In this document: positions 9,505-18,773 of the stretch, in pieces
How positions within the stretch are numbered: position 1 is the stretch's first letter
Layout of the letters: every line of letters begins with the position of its first letter
Source: Nitrospira sp.
GTDB lineage: Bacteria; Nitrospirota; Nitrospiria; Nitrospirales; Nitrospiraceae
NCBI GenBank assembly: GCA_024330925.1
Contig: JANDJK010000002.1
Coordinates: forward strand, 16,016 to 80,015
DNA: 64,000 bases
Direction of reading: 5' to 3'
Notes under the pieces: model-generated
Told to the model about the DNA's origin: nothing
The model's input: the letters and a program-made list of their open reading frames with translations, nothing else
Database searches by the model: none
Program-made: the position numbers and the translations under genes

Positions 9505-11538
9505 TTACTTGAGGGACAAGATCATCTGAAACAGCTCGTCAGACACTCGAATAAGGCGTGATGCCGCCTCGAACCCTCGCTGAAACTTGATCAACGCAAT
9601 CAACTCCTCATCCAATGAAACGCCAGACACCTGAGCCCGCATTGCATCAACTTGATCGCGCAGAACTTCGTGAGCCTCGAATTCCCGCGTGGTCGCATTA
9701 ACTCTCACGCCGAAATCCGCTGCACGCTGCCGATAAGCGTCCTGCAGCGTTGCAGGCCCCAGATGTTCAAACGAACGAAATTGCAGTCCAGCCAACGCCA
9801 GCATGTTCGCATTGTTGGCTGGCACCCCGTTGCGCACGGTGGAGGCGGCCACCGACGCCGGATCTGTCAACACCACGGACAGATCCCGTGCCGCGTGATT
9901 GTATGAATTGACGACTAACTCATCGCCAGAAGCGGGAACACCCGTAACCGTCACGCTAATGCCATCAAAATGAAACATCTGAGGACCAGTATAGGAGCCC
10001 GATGCCGCAGTGCTGAGCCCTGACAGCAAACCGAGTGACGATCGTGCTGTACCACCGGTAACATCCACCGATGAAGAGACGGTTGTCGAATTCGATGTCA
10101 GCACGAACCGATTCGTAGTCGTGTCAAATACCACCGTCACCGACTTCCCGGCGGCTTGCAACGTCGCATCCGCATTGATGCGAGTCTGAATCTCCACCGC
10201 CAGCGCGGCACCCGACGTGTAAGGCTGGCCAGGCGACGCAGAACCGGTGAGCGTAATCGTACCTGATGTGACCCCGTCCACGGTCACGGTCAACGTATCA
10301 TTGCTGCCCGTCACAATGGAAAGGGGAGCATCCACCGAGGGAGGAGAGATGACCGTGCCTAGATAATTGCCACGAATCGGCAAGCCAGTCGTTCGATCAA
10401 CGATCGAATAGACCGTTGCCGAAGCAAATCGAATCTCATAGTCGCGAAACGTCAAGAGGCTGGGTGCCGCCAGAGCCCCCCCTTGAGCCGCTACTGTCCC
10501 CTGATTCGACAGCGCGGCTTTAGTCGAAACTGCCGGCATGCTAAACACATCCAGCCCTGTCGTTCCATCGAGACCGTACCCGCTACGGTGAATCTGGTTA
10601 ACGGCACTCGCCACTGTCGCAGCAATGCGATCGAACGTCTGACGCAACTCCGTGAGGATCGAATCTCGCACCTCGAGCAGGCTCCGCAACCGTCCGTTGG
10701 CGATCAGATCCCCGATGCTCAATGCCCTGGTGCCCCCCATGAGATAGCCCACGGACACATCACCGTCGCCTCCCGGCTCTTCCACGGCACTCAGCTCACG
10801 CGCAACCTCTCCATCCACCAGCACCTGGCCCCTCGCAACAAACACGGACACCGCACCCGTGGAGTGCTCCAGCGTCGTCACATCGATCTTTTCGGCCAAT
10901 TCGTTGATGGCCTGCTGCCGCTGATCCCGCAAGTCGTTGGCGTTTTGACCCGTCAATTCGGCGGTCACAATTTTGCCATTCAACATGGCGATTCTGCGCG
11001 ATAGATCATTGATTTCGCTGATAGTCTGTCGAAGATGAAAATTGATCGCCCGTCTCTCCTCTTCGAGATCGAAAAACGCTTGATTAAGGCTGAAGGCAAG
11101 GTGCTGGGACTTCGCTAGAAATACTGACCGAGCTGCCAGCTCGCCTGGATTGGTTGCGACATCCTGGGCCGCCTGAAAAAATTCCGTTAATTCGCCTGCC
11201 ACTCCCTGCGTGACACCGTCACCAAAGATCATTTCCAGACGGGACAACAGATCTTTGGCTACCGACAATCGTCCCATGTTCTGCCGCGACAACATCACTT
11301 GCGCGTCCACAAATTGATCAACGGACCGGCGAATTGAGGCGGCATACACACCGGTGCCAACCATTCCTGGCCGGCCAGTAATCGGCGGACGCTCCGATAA
11401 GACAGTCACCTGCCGCGAATACCCCGGCGTATTGACGTTCGCCACATTATGGCCCGTGACAGTCAAGGCCACTTGTGACGTGGCCAATGCGGTTTTGGCG
11501 ATCTCAAAGAGAGAACCGATACCACCAGTCATGGTCAT
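9505..11538 (-). CDS. flgK: Flagellar hook-associated protein 1, with inserted modules
   Basis: SLFEIAKTALATSQVALTVTGHNVANVNTPGYSRQ; C-term GVSLDEELIALIKFQRGFEAASRLIRVSDELFQMIL; ATG at 11538 overlaps flgN stop (ATGA). Confidence 0.95.
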   Translation of the reverse strand: MTMTGGIGSLFEIAKTALATSQVALTVTGHNVANVNTPGYSRQVTVLSERPPITGRPGMVGTGVYAASIRRSVDQFVDAQVMLSRQNMGRLSVAKDLLSRLEMIFGDGVTQGVAGELTEFFQAAQDVATNPGELAARSVFLAKSQHLAFSLNQAFFDLEEERRAINFHLRQTISEINDLSRRIAMLNGKIVTAELTGQNANDLRDQRQQAINELAEKIDVTTLEHSTGAVSVFVARGQVLVDGEVARELSAVEEPGGDGDVSVGYLMGGTRALSIGDLIANGRLRSLLEVRDSILTELRQTFDRIAATVASAVNQIHRSGYGLDGTTGLDVFSMPAVSTKAALSNQGTVAAQGGALAAPSLLTFRDYEIRFASATVYSIVDRTTGLPIRGNYLGTVISPPSVDAPLSIVTGSNDTLTVTVDGVTSGTITLTGSASPGQPYTSGAALAVEIQTRINADATLQAAGKSVTVVFDTTTNRFVLTSNSTTVSSSVDVTGGTARSSLGLLSGLSTAASGSYTGPQMFHFDGISVTVTGVPASGDELVVNSYNHAARDLSVVLTDPASVAASTVRNGVPANNANMLALAGLQFRSFEHLGPATLQDAYRQRAADFGVRVNATTREFEAHEVLRDQVDAMRAQVSGVSLDEELIALIKFQRGFEAASRLIRVSDELFQMILSLK

Positions 11539-12041
11539 CCCTGCTGCGACAGAATACCGTGCGCCCACATAGATATCCGTCGGCCATCACTTCCATAGCT
11601 CTCTGGTCCCGACGACGCTAACCTTGCAGCCGACAGGGTTTGATCAAGCACCAAGCGAACGGCCTCCACCAACGAACCGTTCCTCTTCAATTCCTCGCAA
11701 ACCCGTTGCGCCATTCGAGACAACGAGTCGTATCGTGTTTGAAAGACCGCTGCCGCTTCCTGACCAAGCAGTTCTCCCATAGCCCGGAAAGAGGCAGGAG
11801 CATCACCGTGCTGGAGCAGGAGAGTTCGCGCCGTTTCGTTCGCCTCTTGACTCAACCGTTGGAGGGACTCCAGCAACATCAGCCGTTTGTCATTGACAGC
11901 ATGCAATCGCTCAAGATCCAAACTCCGGATCGCCTGCCGCTCCTCGTACATTGTTTGGAGCAATGTCTGGCAAACAGCTTCTTGTTCACTGATCAGCCGC
12001 AACAGGTCGACTCCTCCCAGCATATGAGGCTGTGTGTTCAT
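11535..12041 (-). CDS. flgN: FlgN-like flagellar chaperone
   Basis: LLRLISEQEAVCQTLLQTMYEERQAIRSLDLERLHAVNDKR; position between flgM and flgK. Confidence 0.8.
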   Translation of the reverse strand: MNTQPHMLGGVDLLRLISEQEAVCQTLLQTMYEERQAIRSLDLERLHAVNDKRLMLLESLQRLSQEANETARTLLLQHGDAPASFRAMGELLGQEAAAVFQTRYDSLSRMAQRVCEELKRNGSLVEAVRLVLDQTLSAARLASSGPESYGSDGRRISMWAHGILSQQG

Positions 12042-12136
12042 GAAGGCTTCTTGCGGGACGGCCCAGACGACGGAACCATCGCTCGGGAGATCTCTCTACT
12101 TCTCCGTTCCCATTCCAAAGGGAGCATTCGACCCCA

Positions 12137-12442
12137 TTAGAGCACAGCGTCGGTCAGCACATACTTGATCAGTGCATCTCCCACTTTCCGCCCGCTGACG
12201 TCGTAGGTGCCATTCTCCATTTCCTGTCTAATTCGATTGATTCGTTCCAGCCGAGCCGGATCTGGCTGCTCAACCATAGCCAACATCCGCTGGAGCTCTT
12301 TAGCCCGCTCAGAGATTTGAACCTGATCTTTCGCCGGTTCCCGCGAAATGGGTGGGGATTTTCCCCCCGCTCCATCGACATCCTGTACCCCGAAAATCAA
12401 CCTTGCTAGATGATCGGCTTTCCCGTTTCCCGATATATGCAT
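12137..12442 (-). CDS. flgM: Anti-sigma-28 factor FlgM
   Basis: MHISGNGKADHLARLIFG...QISERAKELQRMLAMVEQPDPARLERINRIRQEMENGTYDVSGRKVGDALIK. Confidence 0.85.
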   Translation of the reverse strand: MHISGNGKADHLARLIFGVQDVDGAGGKSPPISREPAKDQVQISERAKELQRMLAMVEQPDPARLERINRIRQEMENGTYDVSGRKVGDALIKYVLTDAVL

Positions 12443-12542
12443 GGGACGACTCCTTCTCTTTGCGTATTTTTCTTATGCTACCCCTCACCAGATTGCCCCT
12501 GCGGCATGGCAAGTCCCGTATTATTTCCCCTTATTCTATCGG

Positions 12543-12947
12543 TTAGGATGGGCCCAAACTTGAGCCGCTGCTGCCTACTCCTCTCTGCTGCTCAGCATAG
12601 ACTTCAAACAGACGAGCCAAGCCAAGGCCACCTGCTTCTGCTGCCCGCCTCCCAATCTCTTCGTCAGACAGGAAATTGAGATAGACTCCTTCCCTGTTGG
12701 CTACAGCCCCCTGGGGAATGGTTTCCCTCATCACCTTGAACAGGTAGGCAATGAAGTAGGCCTCAAACGCTCGGCCTGCTTCCCGCACTTGCCGACGCTC
12801 TTCCTCTTGTGGATTAAGATTTCGACTGATTTGAGCTTGCCTTGTCAAGCCAACGGTTTGAAAAGATTCTCCCGCCAACCACGGATCGGGCCCCATCGTT
12901 CGCGGCAACAGCAGACCATTCTCTTTTCCATTCAATCGCTCAATCAT
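12543..12947 (-). CDS. flgJ: Rod-binding protein, FlgJ N-terminal-like (no muramidase domain)
   Basis: EAGRAFEAYFIAYLFKVMRETIPQGA...YLNFLSDEEIGRRAAEAGGLGLARLFEVYAEQ; 134 aa only. Confidence 0.85.
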   Translation of the reverse strand: MIERLNGKENGLLLPRTMGPDPWLAGESFQTVGLTRQAQISRNLNPQEEERRQVREAGRAFEAYFIAYLFKVMRETIPQGAVANREGVYLNFLSDEEIGRRAAEAGGLGLARLFEVYAEQQRGVGSSGSSLGPS

Positions 12948-12969
12948 CGTGCACCACCTCTCGTCGCCG

Positions 12970-14418
12970 TCACATGATCTCCAACTTGGCTTGCAACGAC
13001 CCAGCCGATTGCAAGGCTGATAAAATTGCGACCAGGTCCCGCGGAGTCACACCCACCGCATTCAGCGCGCGAACTACATCGCCCAACGTCACTGCCTGGT
13101 CCACAACCATCAAGCGCGACTCCTGTTCCTTGACCTCGGTCTGGACATCTGGTGTGACGACCGTTTGTCCGCCCGTCGAACCAACCACCGGAGCAGGCGG
13201 CTGCGAGACATTGAGCGTGTTTTTGACAGAAATCGTTAGGTTTCCGTGGGAAATGGCGCAGGTTGCAATCCGAACATGTTCTCCCAACACCACCGTGCCA
13301 GTCCGTTCGTTGACGACGACTTTTGCTACCGCATCGACGGCTACATCAAGTCCCTCTATCGCGGCAATGTACTCCACCACACGCCCACGGAACTCTGGCG
13401 GAACAGAGCCCCTCACCTGACCCGCATTGACGGCCACGGCGCTGCCCTTGCCAAAGACCCCTTCAATCGCCTCTGCCACCCGAGCCGCCGTCGTGAAATC
13501 CGGCTGTCGAAGCAACACCGACACCGTTTCCCACGAATCGATATCGACCACCGCTTCTTTCTCGATAATAGCCCCGCCTGGCACAATGCCAGTGACCTGA
13601 TGATTCTTTATGACCGTTGCCCCTCCTGCCCCACCAGACCCACCGAGAAACCCGCCGATCGACACCGGCCCTTGCGCCACCGCATACACTTGCTGATTCG
13701 CCGCCTTGAGGGGGGTCAGCAACAACGTCCCACCCTGTAGACTCTTCGCATTGGCCATCGATGAGACGACCGCATCGAGCGTCATACCGGGCTTCGCAAA
13801 CGGCGGCAATTTGGCAGTCACCATCACAGAGGCGATGTTCCTGGTCAACAACTGAATCGGATCAATGACCAGATTGACCCCCATTTTGTTTAACATGGAC
13901 ATCATCGCCTGAATGGTGAACTGCCCACCAATCACCTGATCACCCGTTCGATCTAATCCCACCACCAGCCCATAGCCGATCAACTGATTGTCCCGCACTC
14001 CCTCGATAGAGCCGATGTCCTTGATCCGCACCGCAGTTGCCGGGAGCGGCCAGAGCAATGAGCCGATCACCACCAGCCACACGATCACGCGCGGCAGTAC
14101 TGTGGTCGAGCGGCACTTGCTGCCGAACGGACGCGGAGGGATCACCGGGGCTTGCCTCCGGCGAATCCAAATGCGCGAAAGCCATCCCTTTTCGGCCATT
14201 GGTTCGGGCGACAAAGCCATCGGGGGACGATCCATAACCCCGGCGTCTCTACGGCCCGGCGACAGAGGAGGGTTGCAATCGGCACGCCGCAACACGCCGC
14301 TAATGACCATCATGCGTAGAGACGCCAGAGTGATGGATAGGGGCTGGAGCCGTCCCCTTGATGACACCTCATGTTTGGACCTTGACATGGAAACACCTCT
14401 GTGGTCTCTGCCACGCAC
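12970..14418 (-). CDS. flgI: Flagellar P-ring protein FlgI (true start uncertain; ORF has about 110 aa extra N-terminus before the signal peptide)
   Basis: VRIKDIGSIEGVRDNQLIGYGLVVGLDRTGDQ...; probable signal peptide VLPRVIVWLVVIGSLLWPLPATA. Confidence 0.93.
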   Translation of the reverse strand: MRGRDHRGVSMSRSKHEVSSRGRLQPLSITLASLRMMVISGVLRRADCNPPLSPGRRDAGVMDRPPMALSPEPMAEKGWLSRIWIRRRQAPVIPPRPFGSKCRSTTVLPRVIVWLVVIGSLLWPLPATAVRIKDIGSIEGVRDNQLIGYGLVVGLDRTGDQVIGGQFTIQAMMSMLNKMGVNLVIDPIQLLTRNIASVMVTAKLPPFAKPGMTLDAVVSSMANAKSLQGGTLLLTPLKAANQQVYAVAQGPVSIGGFLGGSGGAGGATVIKNHQVTGIVPGGAIIEKEAVVDIDSWETVSVLLRQPDFTTAARVAEAIEGVFGKGSAVAVNAGQVRGSVPPEFRGRVVEYIAAIEGLDVAVDAVAKVVVNERTGTVVLGEHVRIATCAISHGNLTISVKNTLNVSQPPAPVVGSTGGQTVVTPDVQTEVKEQESRLMVVDQAVTLGDVVRALNAVGVTPRDLVAILSALQSAGSLQAKLEIM

Positions 14419-14421
14419 CGG

Positions 14422-15129
14422 CTAAAAAGGATAGAGCCAATCCAAAATTCTTACGAACCACCCAGGATGTTGGACATCGTCTAGGACTCCAAGGCCCGAA
14501 TATTCAATCTTCGCGTCAGCAATCGCCGAGGACAGCACCGTGTTTTTGGTATCAACATCGACTCGACGCACCACACCCGAAATCGTCATCAACTGTTTCT
14601 CGTTGTTAACCGTGACCTCCCGCCGTCCCTCAATGCGAAGGTCGCCGTTCGGCAAGACCTCTGTCACGATGGCAGAAATGGTGCCGGTCAATGTCCCTGC
14701 CCGGTTAGTCGCGCCTTTTCCTCCAAACTTGCTGTTCGCGGATGCGTCGATACCAAATCCTCGCCTGGTCTCATCACTGACCCTGAAACCCGGAATCCCG
14801 AAATACCCCATTCCGCTGCCAACTAGACTGTTTTGAACCGTTGACTCCCGCTGCGCAGCCGTGTCAGCTGATTTTGAGCCTTTGTGCTTCTCATTGATTC
14901 TGACGGTCAAAATATCACCAACCCGCATAGCGCGCAGATCCTCATACAGGTACGCCCGTCCGTTCTCTTCCTGCCAGAGAGACCCTAAGGTCTTAGGAGG
15001 AGGGAGAGGGGGCACGGTGATTTTCCTCGACGTATCGGGAGGAGAGGTACAGGCACTCAATACCAACACCATCCCGACCCACCATCCTCGAATATTGCGT
15101 CGTGTCATTTTGCTCGTTCCGCAACTCAT
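14422..15129 (-). CDS. flgH: Flagellar L-ring lipoprotein FlgH
   Basis: VLSACTSPP lipobox; GSLWQEENGRAYLYEDLRAMRVGDILTVRINE; NTVLSSAIADAKIEYSGLGVLDDVQHPGW. Confidence 0.95.
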   Translation of the reverse strand: MSCGTSKMTRRNIRGWWVGMVLVLSACTSPPDTSRKITVPPLPPPKTLGSLWQEENGRAYLYEDLRAMRVGDILTVRINEKHKGSKSADTAAQRESTVQNSLVGSGMGYFGIPGFRVSDETRRGFGIDASANSKFGGKGATNRAGTLTGTISAIVTEVLPNGDLRIEGRREVTVNNEKQLMTISGVVRRVDVDTKNTVLSSAIADAKIEYSGLGVLDDVQHPGWFVRILDWLYPF

Positions 15130-15259
15130 GACGGCACCGTCGCCGACCAGTTGTATCTACTCCTCAGCTGCTTTGGCGATTGTGCTATACCAACCTGCGG
15201 AGCTCACACGCGAGAACCTCCGGCCACCCGGCACGCGAGCCCGACCATCCACTGCTTGG

Positions 15260-15994
15260 TCAGAACTCCACTTGAACGAGGCCAGGGGCGACCACTTTGG
15301 CGCGCAATTCTTTGCCAGAATCCGAATTGGCCACCAGAATCGTTTGGCCAACCTGCCCACTCGACTTGGTGACTCCATAGGCGTGAACCACCAAGCCGCC
15401 ACGTCGGGCCTCGATCAAGACCCGCTCACCTTTTTTGATCACCAGAGGAGCCTTCAAGAAGGCTGCGCGGATCGGCGTATCCATGGGCAGCGGCCGTGCG
15501 GCACTCCGTCCGATCACCTGCTCTGCATCAACGAGGTACGAATGGTTGAGCTGAAACACCCGTACCCGCACGGTCTTAAGGTCGGCTTCCTCGATAATCT
15601 CATCCGGTCTGACAAATCGATTAAGCGCAATCGCATCGATCATCGCCTCCACATCGGCCGCGACGTCCACTGTCTTCCACGCCTTGCCATTGATTGTTAC
15701 TGCTACCTGGAAATGACGACGCCCCATCCGCTCTTCCGGGCGAACCGGAACCACACGCCAATCCGCCGCACCGGCTGGCAGAGCAATCGGCTCAGCAGGG
15801 TCCAGGACCGTCACCCGAACATCTTTGACACCCGGCGCCCACTCTTTTTCCAGGTACTGTTCAATCGCTTTTCCGAGAGCTTCTGGTGTTACGGTTTGCT
15901 TTGCTCCCGACGGAGTTTCAGCCCAGATGCCATCGTCTGCTCCCACCACGATTCCGATGACCACGCAGACCACCGATATCAACCCAGGCTTCAT
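15260..15994 (-). CDS. flgA: Flagella basal body P-ring formation protein FlgA
   Basis: Signal peptide; VIGRSAARPLPMDTPIRAAFLKAPLVIKKGERVLIEARRGGLVVHAYG (SAF-like C-terminus). Confidence 0.9.
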   Translation of the reverse strand: MKPGLISVVCVVIGIVVGADDGIWAETPSGAKQTVTPEALGKAIEQYLEKEWAPGVKDVRVTVLDPAEPIALPAGAADWRVVPVRPEERMGRRHFQVAVTINGKAWKTVDVAADVEAMIDAIALNRFVRPDEIIEEADLKTVRVRVFQLNHSYLVDAEQVIGRSAARPLPMDTPIRAAFLKAPLVIKKGERVLIEARRGGLVVHAYGVTKSSGQVGQTILVANSDSGKELRAKVVAPGLVQVEF

Positions 15995-16012
15995 GATTCC
16001 TCCTTGCCACTT

Positions 16013-16804
16013 TTATCGCCGGAGATTGTTGGCGATGGCCATCATCTCATCCGCCGCTTGAATGGTCTTCGAATTGATCTCATAGCTTCGCTGAGCGATG
16101 ATCATGTTGACCATCTCCTCTGCCAAATTGACGTTTGAGCTTTCCAGAAAGCCCTGTTGAATCGTTCCGAAGCCAGTCGCAAATCCTCCTGTCCCCTGGA
16201 TCGGAGGGCCAGAAGAAAAACTGTCGATAAACAGGTTGTTACCCATCGCAACCAATCCAGCCGGATTGTCGAAACGCGTCAACTGAATCTGGCCGACCTG
16301 CGAGGCCTGCGTCACCCCGGGCAACAAAACTGACACCGTACCGTCCTGGCCGATATCAATCTTCAAGGCACCGGAGGGAATCGTGATCACGGGATTGAGT
16401 AGATCCCCATCGCCTGTCACCAGATTGCCAACGTTGTCACGCTTGAACGAGCCGTTGCGCGTGTACATGATGGTGCCGTCAGGACGAGACACCTGAAAAA
16501 AACCGGGGCCGTCGATCGCCAAATCGAGTTCGTTATTGGTCTGACGCATATTGCCTTGGAGCCATTCCTTAGCTACCGTGGTCGGCCGGACACCGGCCCC
16601 CACTTGAATGCCTACTGGAAAGACACCCACGCTTGAGGCATTAGTGCCAGGCAGACGTTGAATTTGATACAGCAAATCGGCAAATTCCGCCCGGCTCCGT
16701 TTAAAAGAGTTCGTGTTGACATTGGCAAGGTTGTGCGCGATCGTATCGACATTGATCTGCTGGGCGGTCATGCCAGTCGCCGCCGTCCACATAGCTCGAA
16801 TCAT
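16013..16804 (-). CDS. flgG: Flagellar distal rod protein FlgG
   Basis: MIRAMWTAATGMTAQQINVDTIAHNLANVNTNSFKRSRAEFADLLYQ; NNELDLAIDGPGFFQV; VNMIIAQRSYEINSKTIQAADEMM. Confidence 0.96.
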   Translation of the reverse strand: MIRAMWTAATGMTAQQINVDTIAHNLANVNTNSFKRSRAEFADLLYQIQRLPGTNASSVGVFPVGIQVGAGVRPTTVAKEWLQGNMRQTNNELDLAIDGPGFFQVSRPDGTIMYTRNGSFKRDNVGNLVTGDGDLLNPVITIPSGALKIDIGQDGTVSVLLPGVTQASQVGQIQLTRFDNPAGLVAMGNNLFIDSFSSGPPIQGTGGFATGFGTIQQGFLESSNVNLAEEMVNMIIAQRSYEINSKTIQAADEMMAIANNLRR

Positions 16805-16912
16805 GTCACCTCTCCTTCTCGTTTCTCTTTTTCACCTTCACGCTTCCGGAGTGATCGCTCGACGACGCCTGTTTCCGTCGTAAGTGTCGTGGAGCACGAG
16901 ACCGCCTTCGTG

Positions 16913-17680
16913 TCACGCTACTCGTCCGACCTCTTGGATTGCCGTTTCAGCCATTTTGTCGAGTGTCTGAATCAGTTTGTGCACCGACTCGTACCCCCGC
17001 ATACCTTGGATCAGTTTGACCATCTCGCCAATCACATTGACGTTGGATTCTTCGATATAACCAACTTGAATGACCGACTGTTTGGCTGGTCTACCGTGAT
17101 CAGCAACAAACAACCCTCCTTCAGATTTCTGCGGCATTGCGTCAGAGGGAAATTCTACAAGTTTGATGGTCGCGACTGGTTTGTTGTTGACCCGGATTGT
17201 TCCCTGAGCATCGATCTCTATTGTTCCGACTGGCAGTTTAATCTCACCGGACGTTCCCATCACAGGATAGCCCAGACCGGTGACCAACCGTCGCTGGCCA
17301 TCAAGCGAAAACATGCCGTTGCGGGTATAGCGAATCCCTTGAGGCGTCCGTACCTCAAAGAACCCATCTCCTTGAATCGCCAGATCCAAAGGGTTACCGG
17401 TCAAACGAATTCGTCCCGGCTCAAAAGTCGTCGTCACACGATCCGGGGCTGCAAAGAGCCGCTCCGGCGTCCCCAGCGGCCGAGCAATAGCCCGCTGTAT
17501 CACCCCCGTGCTTCCCATCACGGGAACAAATCCTCGGTGAGGGGGAAAGATGGTCTTGAACGCCTGCTGGTCTTGCTTGAAACCAGCAGTGGTCACATTG
17601 GCCATGTTGTTGGCGAAGATCTGCATGCGCCGTTCATGAGCCAACGCTCCGGACAAGGCAGGATAAATTCCACGATTCAT
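16913..17680 (-). CDS. flgF: Flagellar proximal rod protein FlgF
   Basis: MNRGIYPALSGALAHERRMQIFANNMANVTTAGFKQD; LDLAIQGDGFFEVRTPQG. Confidence 0.9.
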   Translation of the reverse strand: MNRGIYPALSGALAHERRMQIFANNMANVTTAGFKQDQQAFKTIFPPHRGFVPVMGSTGVIQRAIARPLGTPERLFAAPDRVTTTFEPGRIRLTGNPLDLAIQGDGFFEVRTPQGIRYTRNGMFSLDGQRRLVTGLGYPVMGTSGEIKLPVGTIEIDAQGTIRVNNKPVATIKLVEFPSDAMPQKSEGGLFVADHGRPAKQSVIQVGYIEESNVNVIGEMVKLIQGMRGYESVHKLIQTLDKMAETAIQEVGRVA

Positions 17681-17710
17681 AACTAGTTCGTTCCCTCCTC
17701 ACCGGGATTT

Positions 17711-17729
17711 GAGCAACCCCTGTGCCAAC
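17711..17729 (-). promoter_or_regulatory. Sigma54 (-24/-12) promoter candidate for the flgF operon
   Basis: - strand reads TTGGCACAGGGGTTGCTC: TGGCAC-N5-TTGC, exact GG-N10-GC; predicted 5'UTR about 21 nt with GAGGAGG Shine-Dalgarno before the flgF ATG (17680). Confidence 0.8.
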
Positions 17730-17986
17730 CATCCTTGCACGATCTGATCATCCCCGGATCGAGCTCACCAAGCAAAACGATTGATTTTTTAGAAGAAGGT
17801 CCTTCCGTGTTGCTTCACACATGAGAGCGGACCAACATTGTGATCGCCCCGCTTTCTTCATGCAGGAGAGCTTTGCCGCCTCGTTGGGAAAAATCTTCCC
17901 TTCGCCCATTACACGCACGGGAGCAGCAGATTGCCGAAGACAAGTGGTCATCGCCCCTGACTTCTTTTCTACCGCCCCTCATGTCA

Positions 17987-18769
17987 TCACAAGGAACAGA
18001 GTTGCGCTTTCAACCGGAGGATGGCTTTGGCGTGAATTTGACAGATGCGAGACTCAGTCACCTTCATCAAGTCGCCGATTTCCTTCATGGTGAGTTCTTC
18101 GAAATAATAGAGGGTCAACACCTGACGTTCTTTTGGGGGCAGATTTTCGATCGCCTTACCAACGGCCTCCCGTTCCCGCTCGCCGACCAGCAGGGCAAGG
18201 GGATCGGGATTCTGGGTGTCGGCCAACGCGGCTAAGGCCTTATGCCCGTCTACGTCTTGTAGATTGAGGTCCTCGATACTGACCATCACCGCTCCCTTCG
18301 CCTTCGTCAGGAACTCATCGAGTTCCTCTGGCGACATCTTGAGTTCAGTGGCGACCTCCTCATCGGTCGGTGGCCGACCGAGGCGATGCATCAGTTCCAC
18401 GTGCGTCCGCTGAAGCAATGTGATCCGTTCGTGCACCGAGCGCGGAATCCAGTCCATCGATCGGATCTCATCCAGCATGGCTCCTCTGATACGAAACTCA
18501 GCATAAGTTTTGAACTTGGCCTCGCGTGTCGGATCGTACTTCTCCATTGCATCCATGAGCCCAATCATGCCGACCGAAATCAGATCTTCGGCGTCCAAAT
18601 ACGCGGGTAACCGAAATGCTAGCCGGTGCGCCATGGCGTGGACCACATGAGCAAATTCCTTGATGAGCTGCTCTCGCCTACCTTCTTTAGACGAAATGGA
18701 TTGCTTAGTCTTTGCGGGAGCTGCTTTCCCCATGGTTGCTTCCTCCCCGACCTTGTCTACCGACGCCAT
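17987..18769 (-). CDS. fliA: RNA polymerase sigma-28 factor FliA
   Basis: LIGLMDAMEKYDPTREAKFKTYAEFRIRGAMLDEIRSMDWIPRSVHER; C-term region 4 LTLYYFEELTMKEIGDLMKVTESRICQIHAKA. Confidence 0.96.
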   Translation of the reverse strand: MASVDKVGEEATMGKAAPAKTKQSISSKEGRREQLIKEFAHVVHAMAHRLAFRLPAYLDAEDLISVGMIGLMDAMEKYDPTREAKFKTYAEFRIRGAMLDEIRSMDWIPRSVHERITLLQRTHVELMHRLGRPPTDEEVATELKMSPEELDEFLTKAKGAVMVSIEDLNLQDVDGHKALAALADTQNPDPLALLVGEREREAVGKAIENLPPKERQVLTLYYFEELTMKEIGDLMKVTESRICQIHAKAILRLKAQLCSL

Positions 18770-18773
18770 GGCT

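Noticed and set aside
12443-12546. Sigma28 (FliA) promoter upstream of flgM
   Set aside because: A partial -10-like ACCGATAG is present on the - strand but no matching TAAA -35 at the right spacing.
17947-17961. GTCA-N7-TGAC upstream of the flgF sigma54-type site as a third FleQ box
   Set aside because: Spacer is 7 rather than 6 nt and arms are only 4 bp; not distinguishable from chance.
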